This document shows positions 53,031 through 61,312 of a DNA stretch of 64,000 bases, piece after piece. A program made the position numbers and the translations under genes. The DNA is taken from contig NZ_MBEJ01000018.1 in the NCBI RefSeq assembly GCF_001953975.1, positions 1-64,000 on the forward strand, written 5' to 3'. Below the pieces are notes generated by a model that was not told the DNA's origin, searched no databases, and saw nothing but the letters and a program-made list of their open reading frames with translations. Source of the stretch: Mycobacterium sp. NS-7484 (GTDB lineage Bacteria > Actinomycetota > Actinomycetes > Mycobacteriales > Mycobacteriaceae). Each line of letters starts with the position of its first letter. The stretch's first letter is position 1.

Positions 53031-53033
53031 GCT
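52954..53033. repeat. 27-bp tandem repeat at the aftD 5' end
   Basis: There are two identical 27-bp units (52954-52980, 52981-53007) and a third with small changes (53008-53033). They encode LDVPLPRRG three times at the AftD N-terminus. Each unit carries TTG and GTG codons in frame, so three alternative starts exist. Confidence 0.92.
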
Positions 53034-53205
53034 AAGACCGGTCGCCGTACTCGACCCGGTTGAGCACCGATGACGCCGGGTCGCCCGCTTGCAGCGGAGG
53101 CTTCGTATCCTGCTGCACCATCAGCGTCACACCGAAAACGGCGGCCGCCCCCAACAGCAGGCCGACGACAATGCTGGCCGCGGAGGGTACGACGAACCGA
53201 TTCAC
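53032..53205 (-). CDS. DUF2613 small membrane/secreted protein (Rv0236A-like)
   Basis: This 57-residue protein is the same length as Rv0236A. It starts at GTG 53205 with MNRFVVPSAASIVV, has one hydrophobic helix (about 8-30), then a short polar tail ending EYGDRS. The stop is one base before the aftD TTG, so it is coupled to aftD. The pairing is conserved in mycobacteria; a role as an AftD partner is inferred. Confidence 0.88.
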   Translation of the reverse strand: MNRFVVPSAASIVVGLLLGAAAVFGVTLMVQQDTKPPLQAGDPASSVLNRVEYGDRS

Positions 53206-53308
53206 CCGGCCAACCTAGCACGACAACACCACCGTTCCGGGTGAGGAGCAGCGGGACCGACACGCAGAGAATCGATAACGGCTTGTTCACCGGCTAAGGT
53301 CGGGGCCC

Positions 53309-54445
53309 ATGGCTTCACCGCGTCTCGTCGCAACCTTCGTCGCGTTGTCCGGACTGCTGCTGGCCTGCTCGCCGAGCAACCCGTCGTCGGCACCGTCTTC
53401 CCCCGAGCACAAGCCGATGTCCACCAACGCGCCGCTGCCCGCGGCCCCGGTATGTGATCTCGCGGACCTGTCGCCGCGCGACAAACTCGCCCAATTGCTG
53501 ACCGTCGGTGTCACCGACGGGAACGACGCCCGTGCGGTGGTCGCCGACCAGCACGTCGGCGGCATCATGATCGGCAGCTGGACCGACCTGTCGATGCTGT
53601 CCGATGGAACGGTGGCCGACATCGCCGGGGCCGGTCCACTGCCGGTCGCGATCACTGTGGACGAGGAAGGCGGCCGGGTGTCGCGGTTGTCCTCGTTGAT
53701 CGGTGAGCAGCCCTCGGCCCGGGTGCTGGCCCAGACCCACACCGTCGACGAGGTGTACGGCATCGCGCTGGAGCGTGGCAAGAAGATGCGCGGGCTGGGC
53801 ATCACGGTCGACTTCGCGCCCGTCGTCGACGTCTCCGACGCCCCGGACGACACCGTCATCGGCGACCGGTCCTTCTCTGCCGACCCGGCCAAGGTCACCG
53901 AATATGCCGGTGCCTACGCCCGCGGTCTGCGCGAGGCCGGGGTGCTCCCGGTGCTCAAGCACTTCCCCGGCCACGGTCACGGCTCGGGTGATTCGCATAC
54001 CGGCTCGGTGACCACGCCGCCGCTGGCCGATCTGCAGAACAACGACCTGATCCCGTACCGCACCCTGACCACCGAGGCGCCGGTCGCGGTGATGGTCGGT
54101 CACGTCGAGGTGCCCGGTCTGACCGGCACCGACCCGGCCAGCCTCAGCCCGGCGGCCTATCAGCTGCTGCGCTCGGGTGGCTACGGCGGTCCGGGGTTCA
54201 ACGGCCTGGTCTACACCGACGACCTGTCGAGCATGGCGGCGATCAACCAGCGTTACGGCGTGGCCGACGCGGTGCTGCGGGCCCTGCAGGCCGGCGCGGA
54301 CAACGCACTGTGGATCACCACCGATGAGGTGCCCGCGGTGCTCGATGGCCTGGAGAAAGCACTCGCCGACGGTCAACTGAGCCAGGCCACCGTGGACGCC
54401 GCGTTGCAGCGCAATGCCGCGGCCAAGGGTGGCGTCCGCTGCTGA
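53309..54445 (+). CDS. lpqI: Lipoprotein beta-N-acetylglucosaminidase LpqI (NagZ, GH3)
   Basis: This 378-residue lipoprotein has a signal peptide and lipobox LLLACS (Cys about 20). The glycoside hydrolase family 3 domain has the NagZ catalytic dyad loop KHFPGHGHGSGDSHTG and the nucleophile Asp in VYTDDLSS. LpqI cleaves GlcNAc from muropeptide fragments in peptidoglycan recycling and acts outside the membrane. It matches Rv0237 in place and length. Confidence 0.92.
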   Translation: MASPRLVATFVALSGLLLACSPSNPSSAPSSPEHKPMSTNAPLPAAPVCDLADLSPRDKLAQLLTVGVTDGNDARAVVADQHVGGIMIGSWTDLSMLSDGTVADIAGAGPLPVAITVDEEGGRVSRLSSLIGEQPSARVLAQTHTVDEVYGIALERGKKMRGLGITVDFAPVVDVSDAPDDTVIGDRSFSADPAKVTEYAGAYARGLREAGVLPVLKHFPGHGHGSGDSHTGSVTTPPLADLQNNDLIPYRTLTTEAPVAVMVGHVEVPGLTGTDPASLSPAAYQLLRSGGYGGPGFNGLVYTDDLSSMAAINQRYGVADAVLRALQAGADNALWITTDEVPAVLDGLEKALADGQLSQATVDAALQRNAAAKGGVRC

Positions 54446-54481
54446 GAGTCCGCGGGCTCCGGCGACGCTTATCCTGTTCGG

Positions 54482-55105
54482 ATGGCAGGTGGAACGAAGC
54501 GGCTGCCGAGGGCCGTACGCGAACAGCAGATGCTCGATGCTGCGGTACAGATTTTCTCGGTCAACGGCTACCACGAGACGTCGATGGACGCCATCGCCGC
54601 CGAGGCCGAGATCTCCAAGCCGATGCTGTACCTCTACTACGGCTCCAAAGAAGAGTTGTTCGGGGCCTGCCTGAACCGTGAGCTGGCCCGGTTCGTGGAC
54701 ACCGTGCGCGGTCAGATCGACTTCAGCCAGAGCCCGAAGGATCTGCTTCGGACGGCGGTGCTGGCGTTTCTGACCTACATCGACAGCAACCGGGCCTCGT
54801 GGATGGTGCTCTACACCCAGGCCACCAGCTCGCAGGCGTTCGCGCACACGGTCCGGGAAGGCCGTGAGCGGATCATCGACCTGGTCGCCCGGCTGTTGAG
54901 CACCGGCACCCGCAATCCGTCGCCGGACAGTGATTTCGAGATGATGGCCGTGGCGCTGGTGGGCGCCGGCGAGGCGATCGCCAGCCGGGTGAGCACCGGA
55001 GATGCCGACGTCGACGAGTCCGCCGAGCTGATGATCAACCTGTTCTGGCGCGGTCTGAAAGGCACGCCGTCGGACGCGGGCACACAGTCGGTGAGCGCCG
55101 GCTGA
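54482..55105 (+). CDS. TetR-family regulator (Rv0238-like)
   Basis: This 207-residue repressor has an N-terminal helix-turn-helix (SMDAIAAEAEISKPMLYLYY) and a helical C-domain. It lies 36 bases after lpqI in the same orientation, the same order as Rv0237-Rv0238. It probably regulates lpqI or a lipid gene; no operator was identified. Confidence 0.88.
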   Translation: MAGGTKRLPRAVREQQMLDAAVQIFSVNGYHETSMDAIAAEAEISKPMLYLYYGSKEELFGACLNRELARFVDTVRGQIDFSQSPKDLLRTAVLAFLTYIDSNRASWMVLYTQATSSQAFAHTVREGRERIIDLVARLLSTGTRNPSPDSDFEMMAVALVGAGEAIASRVSTGDADVDESAELMINLFWRGLKGTPSDAGTQSVSAG

Positions 55106-55176
55106 GCTTTTGGTCGCGGCAGCCCGCACGGAAATTGCTGTCCGGGTGACCCCGGTGCGGGCCATACGCTTGGAGC

Positions 55177-55482
55177 ATGGGTTCTGAGCTCAAGGTTGCT
55201 CCCGGACAGTTGCGGGCCGCTGCCGGAACCGAGTCCGCCGTGGGTGCGGCCGTTTCCGGCCTGGATGTCGGTCAGCCGTTGAGCGCAGCGGCCGCGGCGA
55301 TGCCGGGCCTGCAGAGCGGTGCCGCATGCGGCCAGGTCGCCCCGATCGTCGACGGTGCGGCAAAGACGGTCGGCAGCGAGGTCAGTGCGCACGCCGGCAA
55401 GCTGACCTCCGCGGCAGACGCCTACCAGCGCACCGACGACGAGTCCGCGCGTCGACTGAACTCGATCAAGCCGACCGGCTGA
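55177..55482 (+). CDS. EspC-like (DUF2580) type VII secretion-associated protein
   Basis: This 101-residue helical protein starts GSELKVAPGQLRAAAG and ends with the export-type motif Y-x3-D (YQRTD, near 88-92). Length, helical hairpin and motif fit EspC/DUF2580 proteins, which are secreted by or with ESX systems, often paired with a larger partner. It ends one base before the next ATG. Confidence 0.8.
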   Translation: MGSELKVAPGQLRAAAGTESAVGAAVSGLDVGQPLSAAAAAMPGLQSGAACGQVAPIVDGAAKTVGSEVSAHAGKLTSAADAYQRTDDESARRLNSIKPTG

Positions 55483-55483
55483 C

Positions 55484-57361
55484 ATGCCCGCGTCGATCTC
55501 TCAGGTGGAAGCGTCCAACCCTGAGGCACTCGTGCAGAGCGGCGCCGACATCGGCAACCGCGCATCGGTGCTGTCGGCCCAGATGGATCAGCAGCGAGCG
55601 ATGATCGACACCCTGCGGTCGGGCTGGACAGGTACCTCGGCGGACGCCGCCATCGCAAGCGCGACAGCGTCATTGGAACGCATGCAACGCCTCCATGACA
55701 GCCTGACCGCGTTGCAGACCGCCCTGCAGTCAGGTGGCGCCGAGTTGGTGCAGCAACGCAACGCCATTCTCGGCAGCGTCGAACAGCTTCGAGGACAGGG
55801 CTGGCAGGTCGCCGACGACGGCACGGTCTCGATCCGTCCCGGCAGCGCGCTGGACTTCTTCTCGCGGTTGAGTCCGGTGAACCGGATGCTGCTGCAGGCG
55901 ATGGCCGCCCGGGCGTCGGCGCAACTCAAGACGATGCTGGCGCAGTTCGAGACCACCGACACCAAAGTGGGACAACAGGTTCGCGATGCCGCGGCCTCGC
56001 TCAGCGCGCCGGACCCCAAGCAGGCACCCGATCCGAACAGCCCCAAGGCATTGGTGGACCGGCTGGCCGGGATGACGCCCGACGAGCGGGCCGCGTTCCT
56101 GGCGGGGCTGAGTCCGGAAACCCTGCACGAGATGGTGCTGGCCGACCCGCAGGTGATGGGCAACACCGACGGGGTGCCGTTCGATACCAGGATCGAAGCC
56201 AACAACATCAACATCCGCAACGCGCTCGCCGAGGAGAAGGCCAAGGAACATCCTGACGAGGCCCGCGTCAAGCAACTTGAGGCGATGCTGACCCCGATCA
56301 AGGATCCCAACGGCAGCGGCAATCTGGTGCCGCGCAAGTTCGTGGCCTTCTCCACCGAGGGCAACGGACGGATGATCGAGATGATCGGTGACATCAAGCC
56401 CGGCATCAAGGGCGTGGGCGTCGTCGTTCCCGGTACCAACACCAACCTCAACGGCAGTGGTTCGAACCACGCGTCGGCCATGGAACTGGCCAAGCAGTCC
56501 GGGTCGCCGGTCTTCCTGTTCCTCGGCGACGATTTCCCCCAGGGCCTGGACAAGGCTGCCGACCCGTCCTATGCCGCGTCGATGGCCCCGAAACTGGTGT
56601 CGTTCGGACACGAGATCGACCGCGCGGTGGGCGAGCGCGCACCGGGCACGCCGGTCACCTATATCGGCCATTCCTATGGTGGTGCCATCGTCGGCACTGC
56701 CGAGCAGATGGGTCTGCGCGCCGACCGGATTCTGCATGCGTCGTCGGCCGGCACCGGGATCCTCACCGGCGAGTACACCAATCCGAACCCCGACGTGCAG
56801 CGTTATTCGATGACCGCGCCGGGTGATCCGATTGCCGTGGTGCAGTCGTTGCCCCGCGATGTGTCCCTGTCGAACATCCCGGGGGTGGATCAGATCCCGG
56901 GTATCCCGCACAACGTCGACGGACGCATCGGCAACCCGTTGGGTGGGCTGCCCTCGGCGACCGATCCCGACAACATTCCCGGCGTCACCCGGCTCGACAC
57001 CGGGTACTACGGGCCGGAAGGGGCCCACCCCAACCAGGTGATCGTGGGTACGGATGCGCACGGAAAGTATTGGGACGACTATGATTCCGATGCGTTCCGG
57101 AACATGGTGGCGGTGATCAACGGCGGCGAGGCCACGGGTTACGTCGAGCGCGGGATCCAGACCAACTACGTCGACATCGATGTCGGCGACGACGGGAACT
57201 TCGGGGCCGAGGCCGCCGACCAGGGGCGTGCGGCCGGTGGGCCGAAGATCCCCAACCTGCCGTGGGATGACAACGGATCCTACGATCGACGGCAACATCC
57301 GTGGGATAATCCGGTGGTGACGGACAATCCCGGCCGCGGACCTCGAGTGCAGGTCAAATGA
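55484..57361 (+). CDS. WXG-domain protein with DUF1023 alpha/beta hydrolase (predicted T7SS effector)
   Basis: This 625-residue protein has an N-terminal helical domain (1-110) with a WTG turn in SGWTGTSADAA, a linker, and a C-terminal DUF1023 hydrolase. The nucleophile is S397 in GHSYGG. The hydrolase resembles lipase/esterase folds. The architecture (export-type N-domain plus enzyme) is that of polymorphic toxin-like substrates of type VII secretion. It is flanked by an EspC-like gene (1 base before) and a lipoprotein gene (4-base overlap after). The effector role is inferred. Confidence 0.83.
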   Translation: MPASISQVEASNPEALVQSGADIGNRASVLSAQMDQQRAMIDTLRSGWTGTSADAAIASATASLERMQRLHDSLTALQTALQSGGAELVQQRNAILGSVEQLRGQGWQVADDGTVSIRPGSALDFFSRLSPVNRMLLQAMAARASAQLKTMLAQFETTDTKVGQQVRDAAASLSAPDPKQAPDPNSPKALVDRLAGMTPDERAAFLAGLSPETLHEMVLADPQVMGNTDGVPFDTRIEANNINIRNALAEEKAKEHPDEARVKQLEAMLTPIKDPNGSGNLVPRKFVAFSTEGNGRMIEMIGDIKPGIKGVGVVVPGTNTNLNGSGSNHASAMELAKQSGSPVFLFLGDDFPQGLDKAADPSYAASMAPKLVSFGHEIDRAVGERAPGTPVTYIGHSYGGAIVGTAEQMGLRADRILHASSAGTGILTGEYTNPNPDVQRYSMTAPGDPIAVVQSLPRDVSLSNIPGVDQIPGIPHNVDGRIGNPLGGLPSATDPDNIPGVTRLDTGYYGPEGAHPNQVIVGTDAHGKYWDDYDSDAFRNMVAVINGGEATGYVERGIQTNYVDIDVGDDGNFGAEAADQGRAAGGPKIPNLPWDDNGSYDRRQHPWDNPVVTDNPGRGPRVQVK

Positions 57362-57867
57362 AGCTCGCCACAACAGTTTTCGTGACCATGCTGGTGCTCG
57401 CCACCAGCTCCTGCGGGCTCTTCCGTAAAGACAATCCCGGTATCGAAGGGGAGGCGACGATGCAGCCCACCACCTTGACCGTGACCGAGGCCGCCCGGGT
57501 GGCAGCCGGTTATGTCTCGGCGATCGTCGACAAGCCGGTCAGTCCCGATCCGGCGTACGCCCGGAAGATCGGCTGCCGCACCGATGACGCGTTGATGTCG
57601 GTCGGTCCGCCGTGGAAGGTGCAGGTCTCCGAGTGGACCGTCGACCCGGCGCCGGCAGCGGTCGAGGCGGCGCTCACCCGCATCGATGCCCTGCGCGATC
57701 AGGGATTCCAACCGGTCCCGTGGACCCGGCCGGATCCCGAGCCGGAGAACTACAAGGTCTACCAGGATGGCCGCGGTTACGTGGTCTCGGTCAAGGCCGA
57801 AACGACGGCGGGCGGCGTGTACGGACTCGATGTGCATGCCACCTCACCATGCGCGGAAGAGGATTAG
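57358..57867 (+). CDS. Small lipoprotein, possible immunity partner
   Basis: This 169-residue protein has a signal peptide and lipobox ATSSCG (Cys about 19). The mature part is a compact alpha/beta domain ending in TSPCAEED, with two Cys that could pair. Its ATG overlaps the stop of the hydrolase gene (ATGA). A surface lipoprotein encoded right after a secreted toxin-like enzyme is a common immunity arrangement, but no family match was recognised. Confidence 0.75.
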   Translation: MKLATTVFVTMLVLATSSCGLFRKDNPGIEGEATMQPTTLTVTEAARVAAGYVSAIVDKPVSPDPAYARKIGCRTDDALMSVGPPWKVQVSEWTVDPAPAAVEAALTRIDALRDQGFQPVPWTRPDPEPENYKVYQDGRGYVVSVKAETTAGGVYGLDVHATSPCAEED

Positions 57868-58952
57868 ACCGCCGTCCCCTCCACCACGCTGAACGGCGAG
57901 GCCGTCGGCACCACGCGGGTCAACCGGAATCCGGCTTGCTGGTAGAGCTTTCGGTATTCATCCTCGTTGCGCTCCCGCGCCGCGATGCCGATCAGCATCT
58001 CCATGTCGGTCCACTTGCCGAGGTACTCCCGGTCATGGTCGGGTATCACGCCTTCGACCAGCAGCAGGGTGGTGCCCGGCGCCGCGGCCGCACGCACGTT
58101 GCGCAGGAGCGTCAACGCCAAGGCGTCAGGCCAGTCGTGGATGATGTTCTTCATCAGGTAGGCGTCGGCGCCATCGGGGACGCTGTCGAAGAACGAGCCC
58201 GCGACGATGCGGACCCGGTCGGTCACCCCGTACCGGTCCAGCAGCTCCGGCGCCCCCTCGACCACCTGAGGCAGGTCATAGAGCACTCCGCGGGCGGCCG
58301 GGGTGGCTTCGAGGACAGCCGCCAGCAGGCGGCCGTGGCCACCGCCGACATCGGCGATCGTGGAAAAGCGGGAGAAGTCGTAGGCCGCCACCACCGGCGC
58401 GATCGCCAATTCGGAGATGCTGGTCATGGCGTCGTTGAAGATCGCCCCGAGTTCGGGGTCGGAGCCGATGTAGTCGAACGTCTCCATGCCGCGCAGCTTG
58501 GGGACGACGGCCTCACCGGTGCGGACCGCGTCGGCCAGATGGCTCCAGTGCTCGCGGTGCTGCGGTGAGCCGACGAATTTCGCCATCCCAGCGATCGAGA
58601 CCGGGGCGTCTTTGCGCAAGGTGTCGCCCAGCGCGTTGAGCGCATAACGACCGTCTCGGGTGCGACGGAAGATGCCCTCGCCCACCAGGGCCCGCATCAA
58701 CCGGTCCAGGGCGTCCGGGTCGGCCTGGACCCGGGCGGCCAACTCTGCGGGGCGCAGCGGCCCGTCGGCCAGCGCGTCAGCCACCCCCAGCTGTGCGGCG
58801 ACGGTGATGCCCTGGGCAACCCAGGCACCCAGGATCATCTCGAGCACCGCCGCCGGCGGCGGTACCGCACGTTGATGCAGGCGACGCAGATGATGGCGGA
58901 TGCGTTCGACGGCGCGCACCAACCGGGCGGGCGGAACCTTCGCAGGAGGCAT
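57864..58952 (-). CDS. SAM-dependent O-methyltransferase (Methyltransf_2 type)
   Basis: This 362-residue methyltransferase starts at ATG 58952. An N-terminal helical dimerisation domain (about 40-130, AAQLGVADALADG) is followed by the SAM domain with DVGGGHGRLLAAVL. The general-base region contains KNIIHDW, with the catalytic-type His. The family methylates hydroxyl groups on phenolics, polyketides and carotenoids. It is convergent with the lipoprotein gene (4-base overlap) and divergent from jetA. The substrate is unknown. Confidence 0.88.
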   Translation of the reverse strand: MPPAKVPPARLVRAVERIRHHLRRLHQRAVPPPAAVLEMILGAWVAQGITVAAQLGVADALADGPLRPAELAARVQADPDALDRLMRALVGEGIFRRTRDGRYALNALGDTLRKDAPVSIAGMAKFVGSPQHREHWSHLADAVRTGEAVVPKLRGMETFDYIGSDPELGAIFNDAMTSISELAIAPVVAAYDFSRFSTIADVGGGHGRLLAAVLEATPAARGVLYDLPQVVEGAPELLDRYGVTDRVRIVAGSFFDSVPDGADAYLMKNIIHDWPDALALTLLRNVRAAAAPGTTLLLVEGVIPDHDREYLGKWTDMEMLIGIAARERNEDEYRKLYQQAGFRLTRVVPTASPFSVVEGTAV

Positions 58953-59096
58953 CGAATGAATGTAGGGCACCGCTGCTGAGGCGTTGGTCACTATTCGGCC
59001 ACAACGGTGGCGATCAGCAAACCGAACGGGCGTCGGGCCCGTCAGCTCAGCCGCATAAAGTGGGGCCGATGTCCATTGCGAAACGAAGGGCCGGCC

Positions 59097-60572
59097 ATGC
59101 CTGACTCCGGCGATCGAGCTGGTGCCGGCGGTGCGCTGGAACAGCTCTATCAGCTCAACTGTGAGCTGGCCGATTCGCGCTCGGCGCGGCTGCTGGTGAC
59201 CAACAACCTGGCCACCTACCTCACGCTGATGGAACGCCACCTGGATCGCGGGACCAAGCTCACCGAGACCGAGCTGGTGGTGCGGTTGGAACGCGACCTG
59301 GCCGATCTCGGCTCCGAAACCGAACAGTCGGGCCTGGCCTTGATCAAGTACTGGGCCAGCCAGGGCTGGTTGCACCGCGTCACCGAGCAGTCCGGGGGCA
59401 GTGAACGCAACGTCTGCTACCTGACGTACGAGGCACGGGCCGTGCTCGATTTCGCCCGCCGCATGCGCCGCGAGGACACGATCGCCACCGGCGGCTCGAT
59501 CACCGGCATCGCGGCCGGGCTGCGCCGGGTCGCCGGGCAGGTCAGCAACGACCCAGAGCGCATCCGAGCCGACATCGAAGCCGAAATCGCCAAGCTGCGT
59601 GACGAATTGGAAGCCCTGGAGCAGGGGCAGCGGCCCGAACCCGACCTGGTCGACGTCGAGGACGAGGCCCGTGCCATCGCGTTGCAGATGGAGCAGATCG
59701 TCTCCGACATCGGGCAGTACGGCAGCATGCTCAACCGCATCACCACCAGATTGCTGGACGCCTCCGCCGACACCGATCTGGGGTACCGGGAACGCCAGCG
59801 CCAACTGTTCGACGACTACGAGTCGTTGTTCGCCTCTCGGGAGAGCGCGTCGTACACCGCGTTCACCCGGATGATCCAAGATCCCGACCAACGGGCCGCG
59901 TTGGTGGCCGACATCGAGGCGGTCACCCGGGAACTGCCGCACCTGGATCCGAGCCTGCGTGAAGTGATGACCGGGTTCTTCAGCCTGGTGTCGGCCCAGA
60001 CGGCCGAGGTGGGCCGCACCCGCCAGCGCTGTGCCCGCCGGATCAAGCGGTTCGTGGCGTCGGGCACCTTGGAACACAGCCGCGGCGTCACCCGCCAGCT
60101 CAACGACGCCCTGGCCAGCGCACATGACCTGCTCAGCGTCTCCCTGGCCGACAGCCGCCTCGGTGTCGAGGTTCCGCTGGTCCGGACCGACTTCAACTCC
60201 ATCGGCGCCGTGGCCTTCAAGATCCGTGACGCCATCCCGCCGTCGCCGGCCGAGCCGTCCGAGGGGGAGGTGAACCTCTCGGCGTTCTCCGCGCTGGCCT
60301 CCCAGGTGGATGCCGCCGAGTTGGCCGAGTTGGTCAACGGCGCGGTGGCCGCTGGCCCCGTTTCGTTGCCCGACGCGATCGAACTGCTGGACTCGGCTTA
60401 CCTGGGGCACGTGATCGTGCTGTGGTCCTGGGCGCTCAAGCAGCACACCTCCGACGGCGCCGAGACCGTCCGGGTGCGGTTCCGGTCGCTGGAAGGCGTG
60501 GACCGCGAAATCGAGATTCCCCGGCTGGTCTTCACCGAGCCGATACCAACTGCCAGCGAGAGCATGCTATGA
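59097..60572 (+). CDS. jetA: Wadjet component JetA (DUF3375, MksF/EptA-like)
   Basis: This 491-residue DUF3375 protein starts at ATG 59097. It has an N-terminal winged-helix region, a central coiled coil (about 155-215) and a C-terminal helical domain. JetA is the kleisin-like subunit that bridges the JetC SMC heads. The next gene overlaps by four bases (ATGA). The set matches Wadjet type I and the M. smegmatis ept (plasmid-restriction) locus. The 144-bp gap to the divergent methyltransferase contains no gene. Confidence 0.9.
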   Translation: MPDSGDRAGAGGALEQLYQLNCELADSRSARLLVTNNLATYLTLMERHLDRGTKLTETELVVRLERDLADLGSETEQSGLALIKYWASQGWLHRVTEQSGGSERNVCYLTYEARAVLDFARRMRREDTIATGGSITGIAAGLRRVAGQVSNDPERIRADIEAEIAKLRDELEALEQGQRPEPDLVDVEDEARAIALQMEQIVSDIGQYGSMLNRITTRLLDASADTDLGYRERQRQLFDDYESLFASRESASYTAFTRMIQDPDQRAALVADIEAVTRELPHLDPSLREVMTGFFSLVSAQTAEVGRTRQRCARRIKRFVASGTLEHSRGVTRQLNDALASAHDLLSVSLADSRLGVEVPLVRTDFNSIGAVAFKIRDAIPPSPAEPSEGEVNLSAFSALASQVDAAELAELVNGAVAAGPVSLPDAIELLDSAYLGHVIVLWSWALKQHTSDGAETVRVRFRSLEGVDREIEIPRLVFTEPIPTASESML

Positions 60573-61312
60573 CCGACACCCCGGACACCCCCGACACCTC
60601 GCCCGTCTCGGATGCGGCGATCGATTTCGATGCCCTGCCGAGCATCGACGCGGTCGAGCGTTCCGCCGAACCGCACCGCGCGCCCCGCTTCGACGGGGAT
60701 GTCAGCGAGTTACCCGACCGGGCCTGCTGGGCGCTGCAGCACCTGCTGTCACGTCGCTACGTCAGCAAGGACAATCACTCCGAACTGTGGTCCTGGGTGA
60801 CGCGATACCGTGCCGAACTCACAGTGCGGCTCTCGGAACTCGATATGCGCCTGTGCATCTCGGACGATCACGACATCGCCTACGTCAAACAGGCGGACTA
60901 CGAATCACAGTGGCGGCGCCGGCTGCTGCGCCGTGAGACGCTGAACACTTACGACTCGATCCTGGCCCTGCATCTGGCCAAGCTGATGCGGGCCGCGGCG
61001 CGCGACGAGAACGTCCTGATCAGCCGCGACGAGATTCACGAGCTGTTCGCCGGGGTCAACAACGACACCGACCGGGACACCGCGTCTTTCGACAAACGGA
61101 TCGACAATGCGATCGAGCGGCTCACCGACATCGAGATGCTGGCCCGCAACCGGGAAGACGAAGACAGCTTCACCATCAGCCCCGTGGTCAACGCGATCAT
61201 GACGGCATCGATGATCACCGAACTGCAACAGCAGTTCGAGCAGCTCAAGCGGGCGGCGAACGGCACCAGCACATCTGAACGGCTCGAGGATGAAGTGGAC
61301 GCACATGGCTGA
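60569..61312 (+). CDS. jetB: Wadjet component JetB (DUF4194, MksE/EptB-like)
   Basis: This 247-residue DUF4194 protein has a disordered acidic start ([11 protein letters not shown]), then winged-helix domains with [19 protein letters not shown] and a C-terminal DFSFTISP-like region. JetB binds the kleisin JetA and regulates loop extrusion. It overlaps jetA (4 bases) and jetC (8 bases). Confidence 0.9.
   Translation: MTDTPDTPDTSPVSDAAIDFDALPSIDAVERSAEPHRAPRFDGDVSELPDRACWALQHLLSRRYVSKDNHSELWSWVTRYRAELTVRLSELDMRLCISDDHDIAYVKQADYESQWRRRLLRRETLNTYDSILALHLAKLMRAAARDENVLISRDEIHELFAGVNNDTDRDTASFDKRIDNAIERLTDIEMLARNREDEDSFTISPVVNAIMTASMITELQQQFEQLKRAANGTSTSERLEDEVDAHG

Noticed and set aside
55484..57361. 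PE/PPE or Esx protein
   Set aside because: The N-domain has a WXG-type turn but no PE/PPE signature, and a DUF1023 hydrolase follows; it is a separate substrate class.
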